From: Phycisphaerae bacterium
GTDB taxonomy: Bacteria > Planctomycetota > Phycisphaerae > UBA1845
Assembly (NCBI GenBank): GCA_029260165.1
Contig: JAJDDT010000050.1
Span: 57,185-121,184 of the forward strand
DNA: 64,000 nucleotides
Reading direction: 5' to 3'
The notes beneath the pieces are model-generated. The model worked only from the letters and a program-made list of their open reading frames with translations. It was not told the DNA's origin and searched no databases. Shown in pieces: positions 16,970 to 24,956 of this stretch. A program made the translations under genes and the position numbers. The first letter of the stretch is position 1. Every line of letters starts with the position of its first letter.

Positions 16970-17713
16970 CTAGCGGATTTCGGCTGCCAGCAGCGTAAAA
17001 TCATCGTGTTTCAGGCACCCCTCGGTGTGGGATCGCAGCGAATCGAGGACAGCCCGCCTGGTCTCATCGCAGGTACACCCGGCGGACTCGCGCAATACCG
17101 ACATCAATCGGGCGGTTCCGTACAATTCATCGCTCCTGTCTGGTGCCTCGATGACGCCGTCCGTGTAGAGAAACATCCGATCACCCGGGTTCATCCGGAT
17201 CCGCCCCTGGGTAAACGTGACATTCGAGTCAACGCCCAGCGGCAGGTTGACAAGCTCGTGGTCGGTGCTGTCGATGGTCGCCTCCGTCCAAATTCCATCG
17301 GCGCTGCGGAAGACGACCATCGCGTGATGCCCTGCATAGGAGAAATAGGCGTGGGAATCGGCGGTGTAGTAGGCAACGACGGCGGCTGTTGTCAGAGCGC
17401 GATAACCCTTTTCGCAGGCCAGGCGGTTCAACTGAGCCAGTATTTCGTTGCCAGATGTATCGTTCATTCGCGACTCGAGCGCACCGTACAGCCATTCGCT
17501 CACGTCGCTGACCGCCTCACCGTGGCCTACGACGTCGGCGATTGCCATGCGCGTGAGCATGTCGCTCTCACAAACGCTGAGGTAGTAAATATCTCCGCCC
17601 TTGCCGCCGTCGCAAGCGTGAGAATAAAGACTCGCTGCGATTCCGGCGGAACACACGTCGGTGTCTCGATCACTGATTCCGCCCCATATTTCTGCGCAAC
17701 GTATTTGATGCAT
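16970..17713 (-). CDS. PP2C/SpoIIE-type serine phosphatase
   Basis: 247 residues, a single PPM/SpoIIE-type phosphatase domain with no sensor domain or membrane segment. Motifs: GGDIYYLSVCESDMLTRMAIADVVGHGEAVSDV near residues 38-70 (the ADVVGHG element binds metal with its Asp), YAGHHAMVVFRS, LPLGV, GDRMFLYTDGVIEA (about 175-190), and a final HDDFTLLAAEIR with the metal-binding Asp. Relatives (RsbU, SpoIIE) dephosphorylate STAS-domain anti-anti-sigma factors to switch on a sigma factor. The target is unknown; a STAS protein at 43813-44169 and the sigma factor at 13255 are candidates. It is monocistronic, 119 bases upstream of rpmI on the same strand. Confidence 0.88.
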   Translation of the reverse strand: MHQIRCAEIWGGISDRDTDVCSAGIAASLYSHACDGGKGGDIYYLSVCESDMLTRMAIADVVGHGEAVSDVSEWLYGALESRMNDTSGNEILAQLNRLACEKGYRALTTAAVVAYYTADSHAYFSYAGHHAMVVFRSADGIWTEATIDSTDHELVNLPLGVDSNVTFTQGRIRMNPGDRMFLYTDGVIEAPDRSDELYGTARLMSVLRESAGCTCDETRRAVLDSLRSHTEGCLKHDDFTLLAAEIR

Positions 17714-18004
17714 CGTGGCGGGTCCTCATCCCCTGTGCCCGGACAACAGTGAGATGCTATCGCGGCTCGTCCTGTGGAACAACAGGAATCGCGCGCGTCA
17801 TCACTTCGGGGGTGCATGACAGAATTGGCGGGTACGATCGTGGTGGGTTAACGATTGGCGTGCGTCTGAACCGTTTTTGAAGCAGGATTTTGGTTGGGTA
17901 AATTCGTCCCCCAGCCTGCTCCCCAGGAGTTGATCCAAGTGTTATGAGAGTCTCAGAATGGAGGGTAATTCTATACCTTTATGGGCTGTTCTGCAACCAT
18001 GCAA

Positions 18005-18100
18005 CGGGAGTGGATGGGAATCGAACCCACCAGAGGCTACATAAGCAACCCCTCAACGGCTTTGAAGGCCGCGGAACCCACCAGGCGTCCGGACACTCCC
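18005..18100 (-). tRNA. selC: tRNA-Sec (selenocysteine, anticodon UCA)
   Basis: The minus strand gives a 96-base tRNA. The acceptor GGGAGUG pairs with CACUCCC with a G discriminator at 18005. The T-stem GTGGG/CCCAT encloses TTCGATT, a long variable arm (18056-18033) forms a stem, and the anticodon loop is CUUCAAA (anticodon UCA, reading UGA). Length, extra arm, G discriminator and anticodon match bacterial selC. The eighth acceptor pair (U-C) and parts of the D-stem are imperfect, so the exact fold needs a covariance model. CCA is not encoded. No selA, selB, selD or selenoprotein is visible in the window. Confidence 0.85.
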
Positions 18101-18223
18101 AACGAAACAGAAACTCTAAAAAACACTCTAAACAAATACGCTAAATAAATAACAACGCCCCCAACGAAATAACAGCACTGACGATGGATCGGAACAATCC
18201 ACAACAGTCTTGTCAAACTGCGG

Positions 18224-18664
18224 TTATTCCGATTTCACTTCCACACGTGTCGCTTTGGCAACATCCGACTTCGGCATCGTCACGGTCAACACACCATCCT
18301 TTAACACAGCCTCAGCACCATCAATCACCACGCTCGCCGGTAACCGCAGTGTCCGCGAAAAATCAGTGGTCGCACGCTCACGGCGATGGAACATCAGATG
18401 CTCAGGCTCCACCACCGCCCGACGTCCCTTCACGGTCAACTGATCTCCCAACACCTCCACGTCAAGGCGATCCATCGTCAAACCAGGCACCTCGAATTCC
18501 GCACAAAATCGCTCCGCATCCTCAAACAAATTCACGGCAGGGTCCGACCGAAACCGGGCTGGAATCTCGTGACCCACCGCCCCTGCGAACGTGCTGAACA
18601 TATTCTCCATTTCGTCCCGCAAATCACCCAACGACTTAATATCCTGCCAATCGCGTCGCAACAT
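18224..18664 (-). CDS. Hsp20 family small heat-shock protein
   Basis: 146 residues with an alpha-crystallin domain at about 40-135, a holdase chaperone that keeps unfolding proteins soluble. Visible family features: DPAVNLFEDAERFCAEFEVPGLTMDRLDVEVLGDQLTVKGRR, then FSRTLRLPASVVIDGAEAVLKDGVLTVTMPKSD near the end. It lacks the usual IxI tail, ending TRVEVKSE. It is the last gene after truB and the GH3 protein, 24 bases behind the GH3 stop, so it is probably cotranscribed; no CIRCE or ROSE-type element was seen. Confidence 0.88.
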   Translation of the reverse strand: MLRRDWQDIKSLGDLRDEMENMFSTFAGAVGHEIPARFRSDPAVNLFEDAERFCAEFEVPGLTMDRLDVEVLGDQLTVKGRRAVVEPEHLMFHRRERATTDFSRTLRLPASVVIDGAEAVLKDGVLTVTMPKSDVAKATRVEVKSE

Positions 18665-18688
18665 GATAACGCCTCCCTTCTGCCCACA

Positions 18689-20398
18689 TTATCGTTCAGT
18701 CATCGATATTTTTCCACACGCGTTGTCCACCGTCATCTCCATCAGCTCCGAATCATCCCCGGGCACGGTCAACAAAAACTGATGCTTGAATTGCTCATTT
18801 GACGCCCGATAACGACTGGCCCGCTCCCGGTTCAACTCGCTCATCGACCCAGCCTCAACCCAAACCGTTTCGACTTTCCCCAACCGTCCGCTCGAACGCT
18901 TCGACGCATACTCCATATTCATCTCCCCCAACACCCGATCAAATGTTCGCGCCAGTTCAGGCAACGCCTCATCGGTTCCGCCATCCCGTGATTCAAGAAA
19001 CAATCGATAGTGGGGCGGTTCACCCCAACACGGTGCCAACACAAACTCACGCGACCCCATCCCGCATTCCACCGCCGTCAACTCAAAAGCCGACACCACC
19101 TGATGCTCCGTAATCTTTTCACCAGCCACCGAACTAACGTGCGCCCCCTTGTTCAAAAACGCAATCAAGGGAGCCTGTCCCACAAAACCAGTCACCCGCA
19201 CGCAGTCACCAATATCATACCGGTAGAACCCCGCCGACGTCGTCAACAACAGGAAATACTCCTCGCCGACGTTGACCTCGTGTGCCCGCAACACCACAGG
19301 ATCATCCGTCCCATACTGATCAGCCGGAACGAACTCCAAAAACACCGACGACACCATCGCCACCCCGGAGGCGGTCCCATCCTCAATCGGCAACGACATC
19401 CGACCCTCGGTCGCCAACAGACCAATATCCCGCACCGGCACGTCTCCGAAATACGTCGGAAAATCCTGCAAATACAGGCCCATCGTTCCCCCGGTCCAGT
19501 TGGCGAGGAACCCCAGTCGCCAATAATCGCGCGGATACAGTCGGCCTCGCTCTGCGCGCAACCGCTCCAACCGATCAGCTCCAACCCGATCCGCCCTCAA
19601 TCGATCCGCAAGCGCATCGCGCACCTCCGCGGGCACATCCATCTCCGCCGACAACGTCCCATCGCGCACATCGCGAATGATCCGCTCCGACTCCGCATCC
19701 CCAATCCGCGCCAACTGCAACACCGTCGCGGGACTGGCTGTCACGATCCACGAAACATCCGCAGGCATCGCCAGCCGCATGATCGTGTATCGCCGTGCAT
19801 TGGTATCCGAAATGTTCGCGACCTCCGGCGGCGCGATGTAATACTTTTGTACGATGCGCTTCTGATTCCTGGCCATCATCCCCGTAATCGCACCGCAAGG
19901 CAGACCACCCGGTGCCCGCTCTTCATCCATAGGCGACGTCACCTGCAGGATATATCGCACAAGGGAGTCCGGATGATCCGTCAGCGCCTTTGCCCCAAAC
20001 GCATTCCACCCCGCGCGATGATCAGCCATGAACCGATCCGTCACCGGCACATATTTAGGCTCGTCCACCGTCCCGCTGGTCATCGCAAACATATGCACCC
20101 GCTGACCGGCCCCGAACATCGCCCCCGTTTCACCACGCATCACGCGCTCGACAAATGGCTTCAACATCTCATACCGCGTGATCGGCACCTGCCTGGCGAA
20201 ATCCGCATACCCCCGAATCGATCCGAAACCATGTTCCCGACCGTAGTCACTCGACGCATTCGCTTTAATCAACGAATCCAGCAACCGCTCCTGCACCGAT
20301 GTCGCTCGCTCAGCATCACGCATGAACCGCGCGAACACACGACCCGCGTGAACCTTCGCCACCCTCGCCAACAACCTGTCACCAAACGACAACGTCAT
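18689..20398 (-). CDS. GH3 auxin-responsive-promoter family protein (acyl-adenylating enzyme)
   Basis: 569 residues from ATG 20398, with GAGG upstream. GH3 proteins belong to the adenylate-forming superfamily; plant members join amino acids to jasmonate or auxin, while bacterial members are mostly uncharacterised. Seen here: the ATP-binding motif AMTSGTVDEPKYVPVT (about 106-121), a mid-region LGFLANWTGGTMGLYL, LATEGRMSLPIEDG, EEYFLLLTTSAGFYRYDIGDCVRVTGF (about 385-411, matching the conserved GH3 YRYDIGD segment) and VAGEKITEHQV. The protein is full length. It sits 15 bases after truB and before hsp20. The substrate is unknown; an acyl-amino-acid synthetase role is inferred from the family only. 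Confidence 0.88.
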   Translation of the reverse strand: MTLSFGDRLLARVAKVHAGRVFARFMRDAERATSVQERLLDSLIKANASSDYGREHGFGSIRGYADFARQVPITRYEMLKPFVERVMRGETGAMFGAGQRVHMFAMTSGTVDEPKYVPVTDRFMADHRAGWNAFGAKALTDHPDSLVRYILQVTSPMDEERAPGGLPCGAITGMMARNQKRIVQKYYIAPPEVANISDTNARRYTIMRLAMPADVSWIVTASPATVLQLARIGDAESERIIRDVRDGTLSAEMDVPAEVRDALADRLRADRVGADRLERLRAERGRLYPRDYWRLGFLANWTGGTMGLYLQDFPTYFGDVPVRDIGLLATEGRMSLPIEDGTASGVAMVSSVFLEFVPADQYGTDDPVVLRAHEVNVGEEYFLLLTTSAGFYRYDIGDCVRVTGFVGQAPLIAFLNKGAHVSSVAGEKITEHQVVSAFELTAVECGMGSREFVLAPCWGEPPHYRLFLESRDGGTDEALPELARTFDRVLGEMNMEYASKRSSGRLGKVETVWVEAGSMSELNRERASRYRASNEQFKHQFLLTVPGDDSELMEMTVDNACGKISMTER

Positions 20399-20413
20399 CA
20401 AGCCTCACCCGCG

Positions 20414-21139
20414 TCAGACTTCACGACCCAACGCCTCCGACAAAATTCCCCGCGCCTCATCCAACGGAATCAAATACAGCTTCTCCTTCGCAACCGCATC
20501 CCGAACCGCATCCAACGTCCACGCCTCCTCTGCAAGGAAAGGCCCCACCGCCGTGCGCTTCAACCCCGTCAAGCACCCACCGGTCCCCAGCTTCTCGCCC
20601 ACATCGCGAATCACCGATCGCACATACGTCCCACGTCCGCACCGCATCGAAAACACCACCACAGGCCAATCAAACCGCTCAACCGTGATACCATCAATCC
20701 GCACCTGTCGCGGACGAATCACCGGCGGATTTTCCATGTTCACCGTCTTGTACGCGGGCACCCCGCCCAGCTTCACCGCACTGCGTCGCGGCGGCACCTG
20801 CCAAACCTCGCCGACAAACCCCGCAAATACCTCCTCAACCTCCCCACACGTCGGCACCCGACCAACCGACACTTCTTCCGTCTCCCCCTCACTATCAAAC
20901 GACTCACTCGTCAGATCCAGCCGCGCCGTCGCCACATACGTCTTCGGGAGGTCCATCACCCGCTCCACCAGTTTCGTCGCCCGACCCTGACAAACGATCA
21001 AAACCCCCTCCGCCGCCGGATCCAAAGACCCCGCATGCCCACTCTTTTTGAACCCCACAATCCCCCGGACACGATGCACCGCCCGCGCAGACGTAATCCC
21101 CAACGGCTTGTACAAATTGATAATTCCGTCCAACTCCAT
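20414..21139 (-). CDS. truB: tRNA pseudouridine(55) synthase TruB
   Basis: 241 residues from ATG 21139 (MELDGIINLYKPLGITSARAV); the upstream in-frame TTG 21175 adds only GGGNTGG-type residues encoded by a homopolymer-rich leader. TruB makes the T-loop pseudouridine at position 55 of nearly all tRNAs. Motifs: KKSGHAGSLDPAAEGVLIV with the catalytic Asp (about residue 38), KTYVATARLDLTSES, and RCGRGTYVRSVIRDVGEKLG near the C-terminal part. A PUA domain appears to be missing or short. It is the first gene of the truB-GH3-hsp20 unit. Ten consecutive Gs lie on its coding strand 16-25 bases before the start. Confidence 0.94.
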   Translation of the reverse strand: MELDGIINLYKPLGITSARAVHRVRGIVGFKKSGHAGSLDPAAEGVLIVCQGRATKLVERVMDLPKTYVATARLDLTSESFDSEGETEEVSVGRVPTCGEVEEVFAGFVGEVWQVPPRRSAVKLGGVPAYKTVNMENPPVIRPRQVRIDGITVERFDWPVVVFSMRCGRGTYVRSVIRDVGEKLGTGGCLTGLKRTAVGPFLAEEAWTLDAVRDAVAKEKLYLIPLDEARGILSEALGREV

Positions 21140-21191
21140 CACCCCACCAGTATTCCCCCCCCCCGCAACTGTCAATCAGTCCGACACCGTG

Positions 21192-21220
21192 TTGCCCAAC
21201 CACCCACCATCCGATAACCT
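21192..21220 (+). promoter_or_regulatory. Putative promoter of the fmdB gene
   Basis: TTGCCC (21192-21197) and TAACCT (21215-21220) are 17 bases apart, 36 bases before the fmdB start, in the divergent region shared with truB. Confidence 0.4.
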
Positions 21221-21255
21221 CACCACACGTTCAGACAACCGGAGACAAATACCCC

Positions 21256-21477
21256 ATGCCGATTTTCGAATACCGATGCGTTGACTGCGACCACTACTTC
21301 GAGGAACTGGTCCGGATGTCCGGCAATCCCAGAGTGAATTGCCCGAAATGCGCGTCCAAAAAGGTGGAAAAGAGACACAGCGTCTTCGCTGCCCGTGCAG
21401 ACGCCGCACCCTCTCAAGCCCCAACCGGCGGCGGATGCGGTCGATGCGGTGATCCATCAGGCCCCTGCGGCATGTAG
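21256..21477 (+). CDS. FmdB-family zinc ribbon protein
   Basis: 73 residues beginning MPIFEYRCVDCDHYFEELVRM, the signature of the FmdB/CxxC_CXXC_SSSS family; the second ribbon pair is CPKC (about 35-38). The family was named from a putative regulator of formamidase genes, but most members have no proven function. The tail is Gly/Ala-rich with more cysteines (GGGCGRCGDPSGPCGM). ATG 21256 follows GGAG by 13 bases. It is first in a plus-strand group of three small genes. Confidence 0.88.
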   Translation: MPIFEYRCVDCDHYFEELVRMSGNPRVNCPKCASKKVEKRHSVFAARADAAPSQAPTGGGCGRCGDPSGPCGM

Positions 21478-21502
21478 TACGGCGAATCCAGGGAGCCCCC
21501 GA

Positions 21503-21955
21503 ATGGCCAGCAAAAACGTTCTGCCGCCCGCCCTCAAGATGCCCCTCGCAGGGATTGGCGGATGGATTCTACCGGGCCTGGGACACATCATCGCCGGTGA
21601 CCACAAACGCGGCGTCATCATTCTCGCCACCATCCTCATGACGTTCTGGGGCGGCGTCGCCATTGGCGGCGTTCGAAGCTCCGTAGACCCGAAACGCCAG
21701 AAGCTATGGTTTATGGCCCAAATCTGCGCGGGCGGACATACCCTCCTCGCCTACACATGGGGCCAATCAGAACGCAAAGACCTCGCAGATGACGACCTCG
21801 TCTCCGCCCATTGGCGCAGCGTCGAACTCGCACTCGTTTTCACCGGTGTGGCAGGATTGCTCAACGTCCTCGCTATTCTTGACGCCCTCGTCCGATCCGA
21901 CCCCGCCTCACACGTCAACGACCCCAGACGAGGCCCGCCCGTGGAGACAACATGA
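21503..21955 (+). CDS. Membrane protein, possibly DUF6677-like
   Basis: 150 residues from ATG 21503 (MASKNVLPPALKMPLAGI), with GGGAG ten bases upstream; an in-frame ATG at 21395 lies within fmdB and is rejected. Hydrophobic segments occur at about 14-30, 39-58, 73-88 and 109-130, giving about four membrane helices. The motif GWILPGLGHIIAGDHKRGVI near the N-terminus is typical of small planctomycete membrane proteins; I think this is the DUF6677 type but cannot verify it. The role is unknown. Its stop overlaps the next start (ATGA), implying that the two products act together. Confidence 0.7.
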   Translation: MASKNVLPPALKMPLAGIGGWILPGLGHIIAGDHKRGVIILATILMTFWGGVAIGGVRSSVDPKRQKLWFMAQICAGGHTLLAYTWGQSERKDLADDDLVSAHWRSVELALVFTGVAGLLNVLAILDALVRSDPASHVNDPRRGPPVETT

Positions 21956-22182
21956 CCGACCTGTTTGCAACATTCCTCATCGATCCGATTCCGCTTTCCG
22001 GCGGACTGAAGGCGTTCCTGTGTCTGCCTCTCTGCCTCGCCATCGCCATCGTTTACAAATCCACACGTGTCAATCGCCTCAAAGACCTCCCCAAAGAAGC
22101 CGCCAATCTCTGGATCACCATCATCGTTGGCATGTACGCCATCGGATTCGGAATCTGGGGCATCTCCCAAATCCTCGCATAA
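21952..22182 (+). CDS. Small membrane protein coupled to the preceding gene
   Basis: 76 residues with two hydrophobic segments (about 17-35 and 52-74). No family recognised. The four-base ATGA overlap with the upstream membrane protein argues for translational coupling and a common complex. It converges on the ExeA-like ATPase gene with a 97-base gap that holds no clear terminator. Confidence 0.7.
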   Translation: MTDLFATFLIDPIPLSGGLKAFLCLPLCLAIAIVYKSTRVNRLKDLPKEAANLWITIIVGMYAIGFGIWGISQILA

Positions 22183-22279
22183 CGTGTGCTCCGTCAATGT
22201 GGCGTCATTCCTGCGGAGAGCGATGACCACGCGGGCTGATCCGCCGATCACCTGATGACAGGGGCTGTGTCTGGATTGG

Positions 22280-23851
22280 TTAGTTTGGCTCGCGTCGGCA
22301 CATTTCGACGATCAGGGAGTCGAGTTCCGTGACGGTTTCCAGCAAATGTGCGGCAGCGCTCCTGTTGACCGTCGTTTGGTGGGATCGTTTTTGCCTTTCC
22401 ATGCGCCGGTGTTTGATTATTTCGGCTGCGGTCAGTTCGTGGACAGGCTCGTATTCGTCAGGATCGGTCGATTCGGATTGGGCGATGGGGGGAGGCTCGT
22501 ATTGCACAACCGTCACCTCGGCTTCGAGTGTCGTTTTCGGCGGCGCGACGGGTTGGGGTGGTGCCGGCGGTTCGACATTGTCCTGTAACGTCGTCAGGGT
22601 ATCGGCGAGTCGGTGGCTTCGATCGTGGACGTCCTGAGAAAACGCCTTCATGCGTTCTTCAATGGACTCCAGACGTGAATGAATCTGTGGTGACTCCGCT
22701 GGCGCGTTTTTCACTGCCTGCTGCAGGTGTTTTTCGATCAGTCTTTCGATGTTGGACAACCGGGTCGTCATCTCGCGAACTTCAGACCCCTGTGTCACTC
22801 GATTATCAGGCACCGCCCGCAACTCGTCCTGCATGGAATCGAGCCGCTGGGCGATCACACCGACATGGTCAGCTGTCGAGGGCGTGGCTGACTGCTGCAG
22901 TTCGTCGGTGATCGCCTTCAACGCGGAAATCTGTTGACCCAATGCGCTGAGATCGGGTGTTACATTGATGTTGATGGGTTGGTGCGCGACAGATGATGCA
23001 ACTGACCGGAGTGATGGCTGGTTTTCGCTGCTGGCATCCATCGGGCCACAGTCGAACATCTTCGCGGCGGATTTGATGTGTTTCGCCTCCACGACCTTCG
23101 CATCGTCAGCCATCGCGGACAAAAGGGCATTGTCGCAAAGAGTGTTGATCAGTCTCGCAATGCCCCTGGTGTGTTCGTGGGCGGTGTTTAGAGCATCCGG
23201 GGAAAACAGGTCCGCCTTTTTGTTGCCACACAATTTCAGGCGGTGCTGGATGTAGGCACACGTTTGCCGGGCGTCAAACGGGGTCAGTCGGCAGACACGC
23301 GACAGTCGCTGGCGTAGCGCGGCGAACTGCGGTTGATGCATGCGTTGGCGGAGGGATTCGCCCCCGACGAGGAGAATCTGTACGAGTTTCGACGTGGAGG
23401 CGTCCAGGTCAGCCAACTGCGACACGAAGCGTAGTGCGTGATCGGACAAATCGTCCGCGGTATCAGCAATGATGACGACGGGCTTTCCGGTGGCGGCTTG
23501 CTCGGACAGATAGTCCACCACGACCCGTTGGATATGCGCCTGCGGTGCGTTTGCAGGCATGTCGATGTTCAGGTCGGCGCAAATCGAATGGAGGAAATCC
23601 ACGCCGGCTGATCGCGGCGTCCCGATTTCGGCGAATACGGCGTTGCTTTTCAGTCGGCCTGCGAGCATGCGGACGAGCATGGACTTCCCAACGCCCCCAT
23701 CACCCGTCAGGAGCATCACGCCCCGACGTTGCATGACGGTATACCACATGGATGCCAACGCTTCTTCGCGTTCGTCGGTGGCAAAGAAGAAGCGAGGATC
23801 GGGTGTGTTCTTGAATGGTGTATCCGAAAGTTGGAAGAACTGCGTATACAT
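22280..23851 (-). CDS. ExeA/XrtA-associated-type AAA ATPase
   Basis: 523 residues from ATG 23851 (MYTQFFQLSDTPFKNTPDPRFFF), the standard opening of ExeA-like ATPases; the longer frame upstream has no family resemblance. Walker A is TGDGGVGKS (about 47-55), Walker B VVIIADTADDLSDHALRF (about 125-142), followed by a sensor/lid region ending RGIARLINTLCDNALLSAM. The C-terminal half (about 280-523) is predicted coiled coil and low-complexity linker (LDSMQDELRAV, RLSNIERLIEKHLQQA), not part of the usual family. Related ATPases accompany exopolysaccharide and type II secretion loci. It diverges from the polysaccharide export genes across a 320-base region, which supports a role in that system. Confidence 0.8.
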   Translation of the reverse strand: MYTQFFQLSDTPFKNTPDPRFFFATDEREEALASMWYTVMQRRGVMLLTGDGGVGKSMLVRMLAGRLKSNAVFAEIGTPRSAGVDFLHSICADLNIDMPANAPQAHIQRVVVDYLSEQAATGKPVVIIADTADDLSDHALRFVSQLADLDASTSKLVQILLVGGESLRQRMHQPQFAALRQRLSRVCRLTPFDARQTCAYIQHRLKLCGNKKADLFSPDALNTAHEHTRGIARLINTLCDNALLSAMADDAKVVEAKHIKSAAKMFDCGPMDASSENQPSLRSVASSVAHQPININVTPDLSALGQQISALKAITDELQQSATPSTADHVGVIAQRLDSMQDELRAVPDNRVTQGSEVREMTTRLSNIERLIEKHLQQAVKNAPAESPQIHSRLESIEERMKAFSQDVHDRSHRLADTLTTLQDNVEPPAPPQPVAPPKTTLEAEVTVVQYEPPPIAQSESTDPDEYEPVHELTAAEIIKHRRMERQKRSHQTTVNRSAAAHLLETVTELDSLIVEMCRREPN

Positions 23852-24171
23852 AAGCTCTCTGTTCGTGGCAAACCGTGTCAGCGGCGCGGACAATGGTCCC
23901 GGAACGTCCGCATAAGTGTCCGTCCGAAATATCGGTCGTTTTGTCCGCTCTCTTTGGACCCAAATAGGCCGATTATCGAACGCGATCATGTTATCGGTCC
24001 CAGGATACCGGCCCGTGCAGGATTCGTGCGACTTGTTCACCCAAATAGCCGGGTAATCGTTCAGACGCGCGTGTGTGCACCCGATAAATGGTCAGGTCCG
24101 AGATTGTCCCATCGTGGGACAACTGGGTGGTACTACGGGTCCGATACGCAACGGGCCATGGGTGTACGAGC
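23852..24171. other. Divergent control region of the polysaccharide locus
   Basis: This 320-base region lies between the ExeA-like ATPase and the Wza-like gene, so promoters for both must lie here or just inside. The one clear feature is the palindrome at 24104-24122. Frames that extend both flanking genes into this region encode no recognisable protein. Confidence 0.5.
24104..24122. promoter_or_regulatory. Perfect palindrome, possible operator
   Basis: TTGTCCCATCGTGGGACAA consists of two exact 8-base arms around TCG, 50 bases before the Wza-like start. No T-tract follows, so it does not look like a terminator. Arms of this length can occur by chance about once per window, so only the position supports a regulatory role. 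Confidence 0.35.
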
Positions 24172-24945
24172 ATGAGACACACGCGTCACCATCGACTTTT
24201 GGGTTTGGTCAGCGCCCTGGCAACAGGTTCGGTGGTCGGGTGTGCAGTCACGCCGACGCACCGCGAATTGTCCGCTTTCCTGAAGGATTACGAGCACCTC
24301 GCCTCCGGGATCGAAGCCCGGGTAGGGCCTGGTGACCGAATCGATATTGAGTCGCCGAGAATTCAGGAACTGGACGGACGTGACCTGGTCGTTCAGGCGG
24401 ATGGTCGCGTGTCGGCTCGTCTGATTGGTGAGGTGCGTGTGGTTGGCATGACCGCGCGGGAGATTGCCTCAAAATTCGAGGAACTCTACGCTCCGTATTA
24501 TCGTGAACCGTTTGTCCATGTGACGATCAGCGACCATTCATCCAGCGTGTTCTATGTGTTTGGACAGGTGTCGAAGCAAGGTCCTTTCAGACACACCGGG
24601 CGGGATACCGTTTTGTCCGCATTGTCGGAGGCTCAGCCCAATCAAATTGCCTGGAAAAAGAGGGTCAGGGTGATTCGACCGAATCATCTGGAAAACGAGA
24701 TCAGAACCGTCGAGCTGGACCTCGACAAGATCGTCAAACACGGGGACACGAAATTGAATCTAATGCTTGAACCCGGGGACATCGTCTTCGTCCCACCGAC
24801 GCCGCTGGGTTGGGTCGGGCTGCGTTTCAGAGAGCTGCTGTTCCCGGTAGGCCCGGCGTTGCAGACCTACGCGACGCCGGCACGGGCGATCACCACGCAG
24901 CGATTTTACGATGAAGGACAGGGAAACATCGGAACCTCATTCTAG
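24172..24945 (+). CDS. Polysaccharide export lipoprotein (Wza/GumB-like)
   Basis: 257 residues from ATG 24172. The signal sequence ends in a lipobox (LATGSVVGC, Cys about residue 23). Next comes a polysaccharide-export domain, VGPGDRIDIESPRIQELDGRDLVVQADGRVSARLIGEVRVVGMTAREIASKFEELYAPYY, and an SLBB-like beta-grasp region VFYVFGQVSKQGPFRHTGRDTVLSAL, closing with LMLEPGDIVFVPPTP. Wza-type proteins form the outer-membrane exit channel for capsule or exopolysaccharide. It heads the plus-strand unit with the Wzc-like and kinase genes, only 11 bases before the next start. The ATG upstream (24088) would bury the lipobox and is unlikely. Confidence 0.9.
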   Translation: MRHTRHHRLLGLVSALATGSVVGCAVTPTHRELSAFLKDYEHLASGIEARVGPGDRIDIESPRIQELDGRDLVVQADGRVSARLIGEVRVVGMTAREIASKFEELYAPYYREPFVHVTISDHSSSVFYVFGQVSKQGPFRHTGRDTVLSALSEAQPNQIAWKKRVRVIRPNHLENEIRTVELDLDKIVKHGDTKLNLMLEPGDIVFVPPTPLGWVGLRFRELLFPVGPALQTYATPARAITTQRFYDEGQGNIGTSF

Positions 24946-24956
24946 GGTGGACCAAC

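Noticed and set aside
12320..18100. Attachment sites or integrated elements at the tRNA genes
   Set aside because: No integrase, phage or plasmid genes and no direct repeats of tRNA 3' ends were seen beside any of the four tRNAs.
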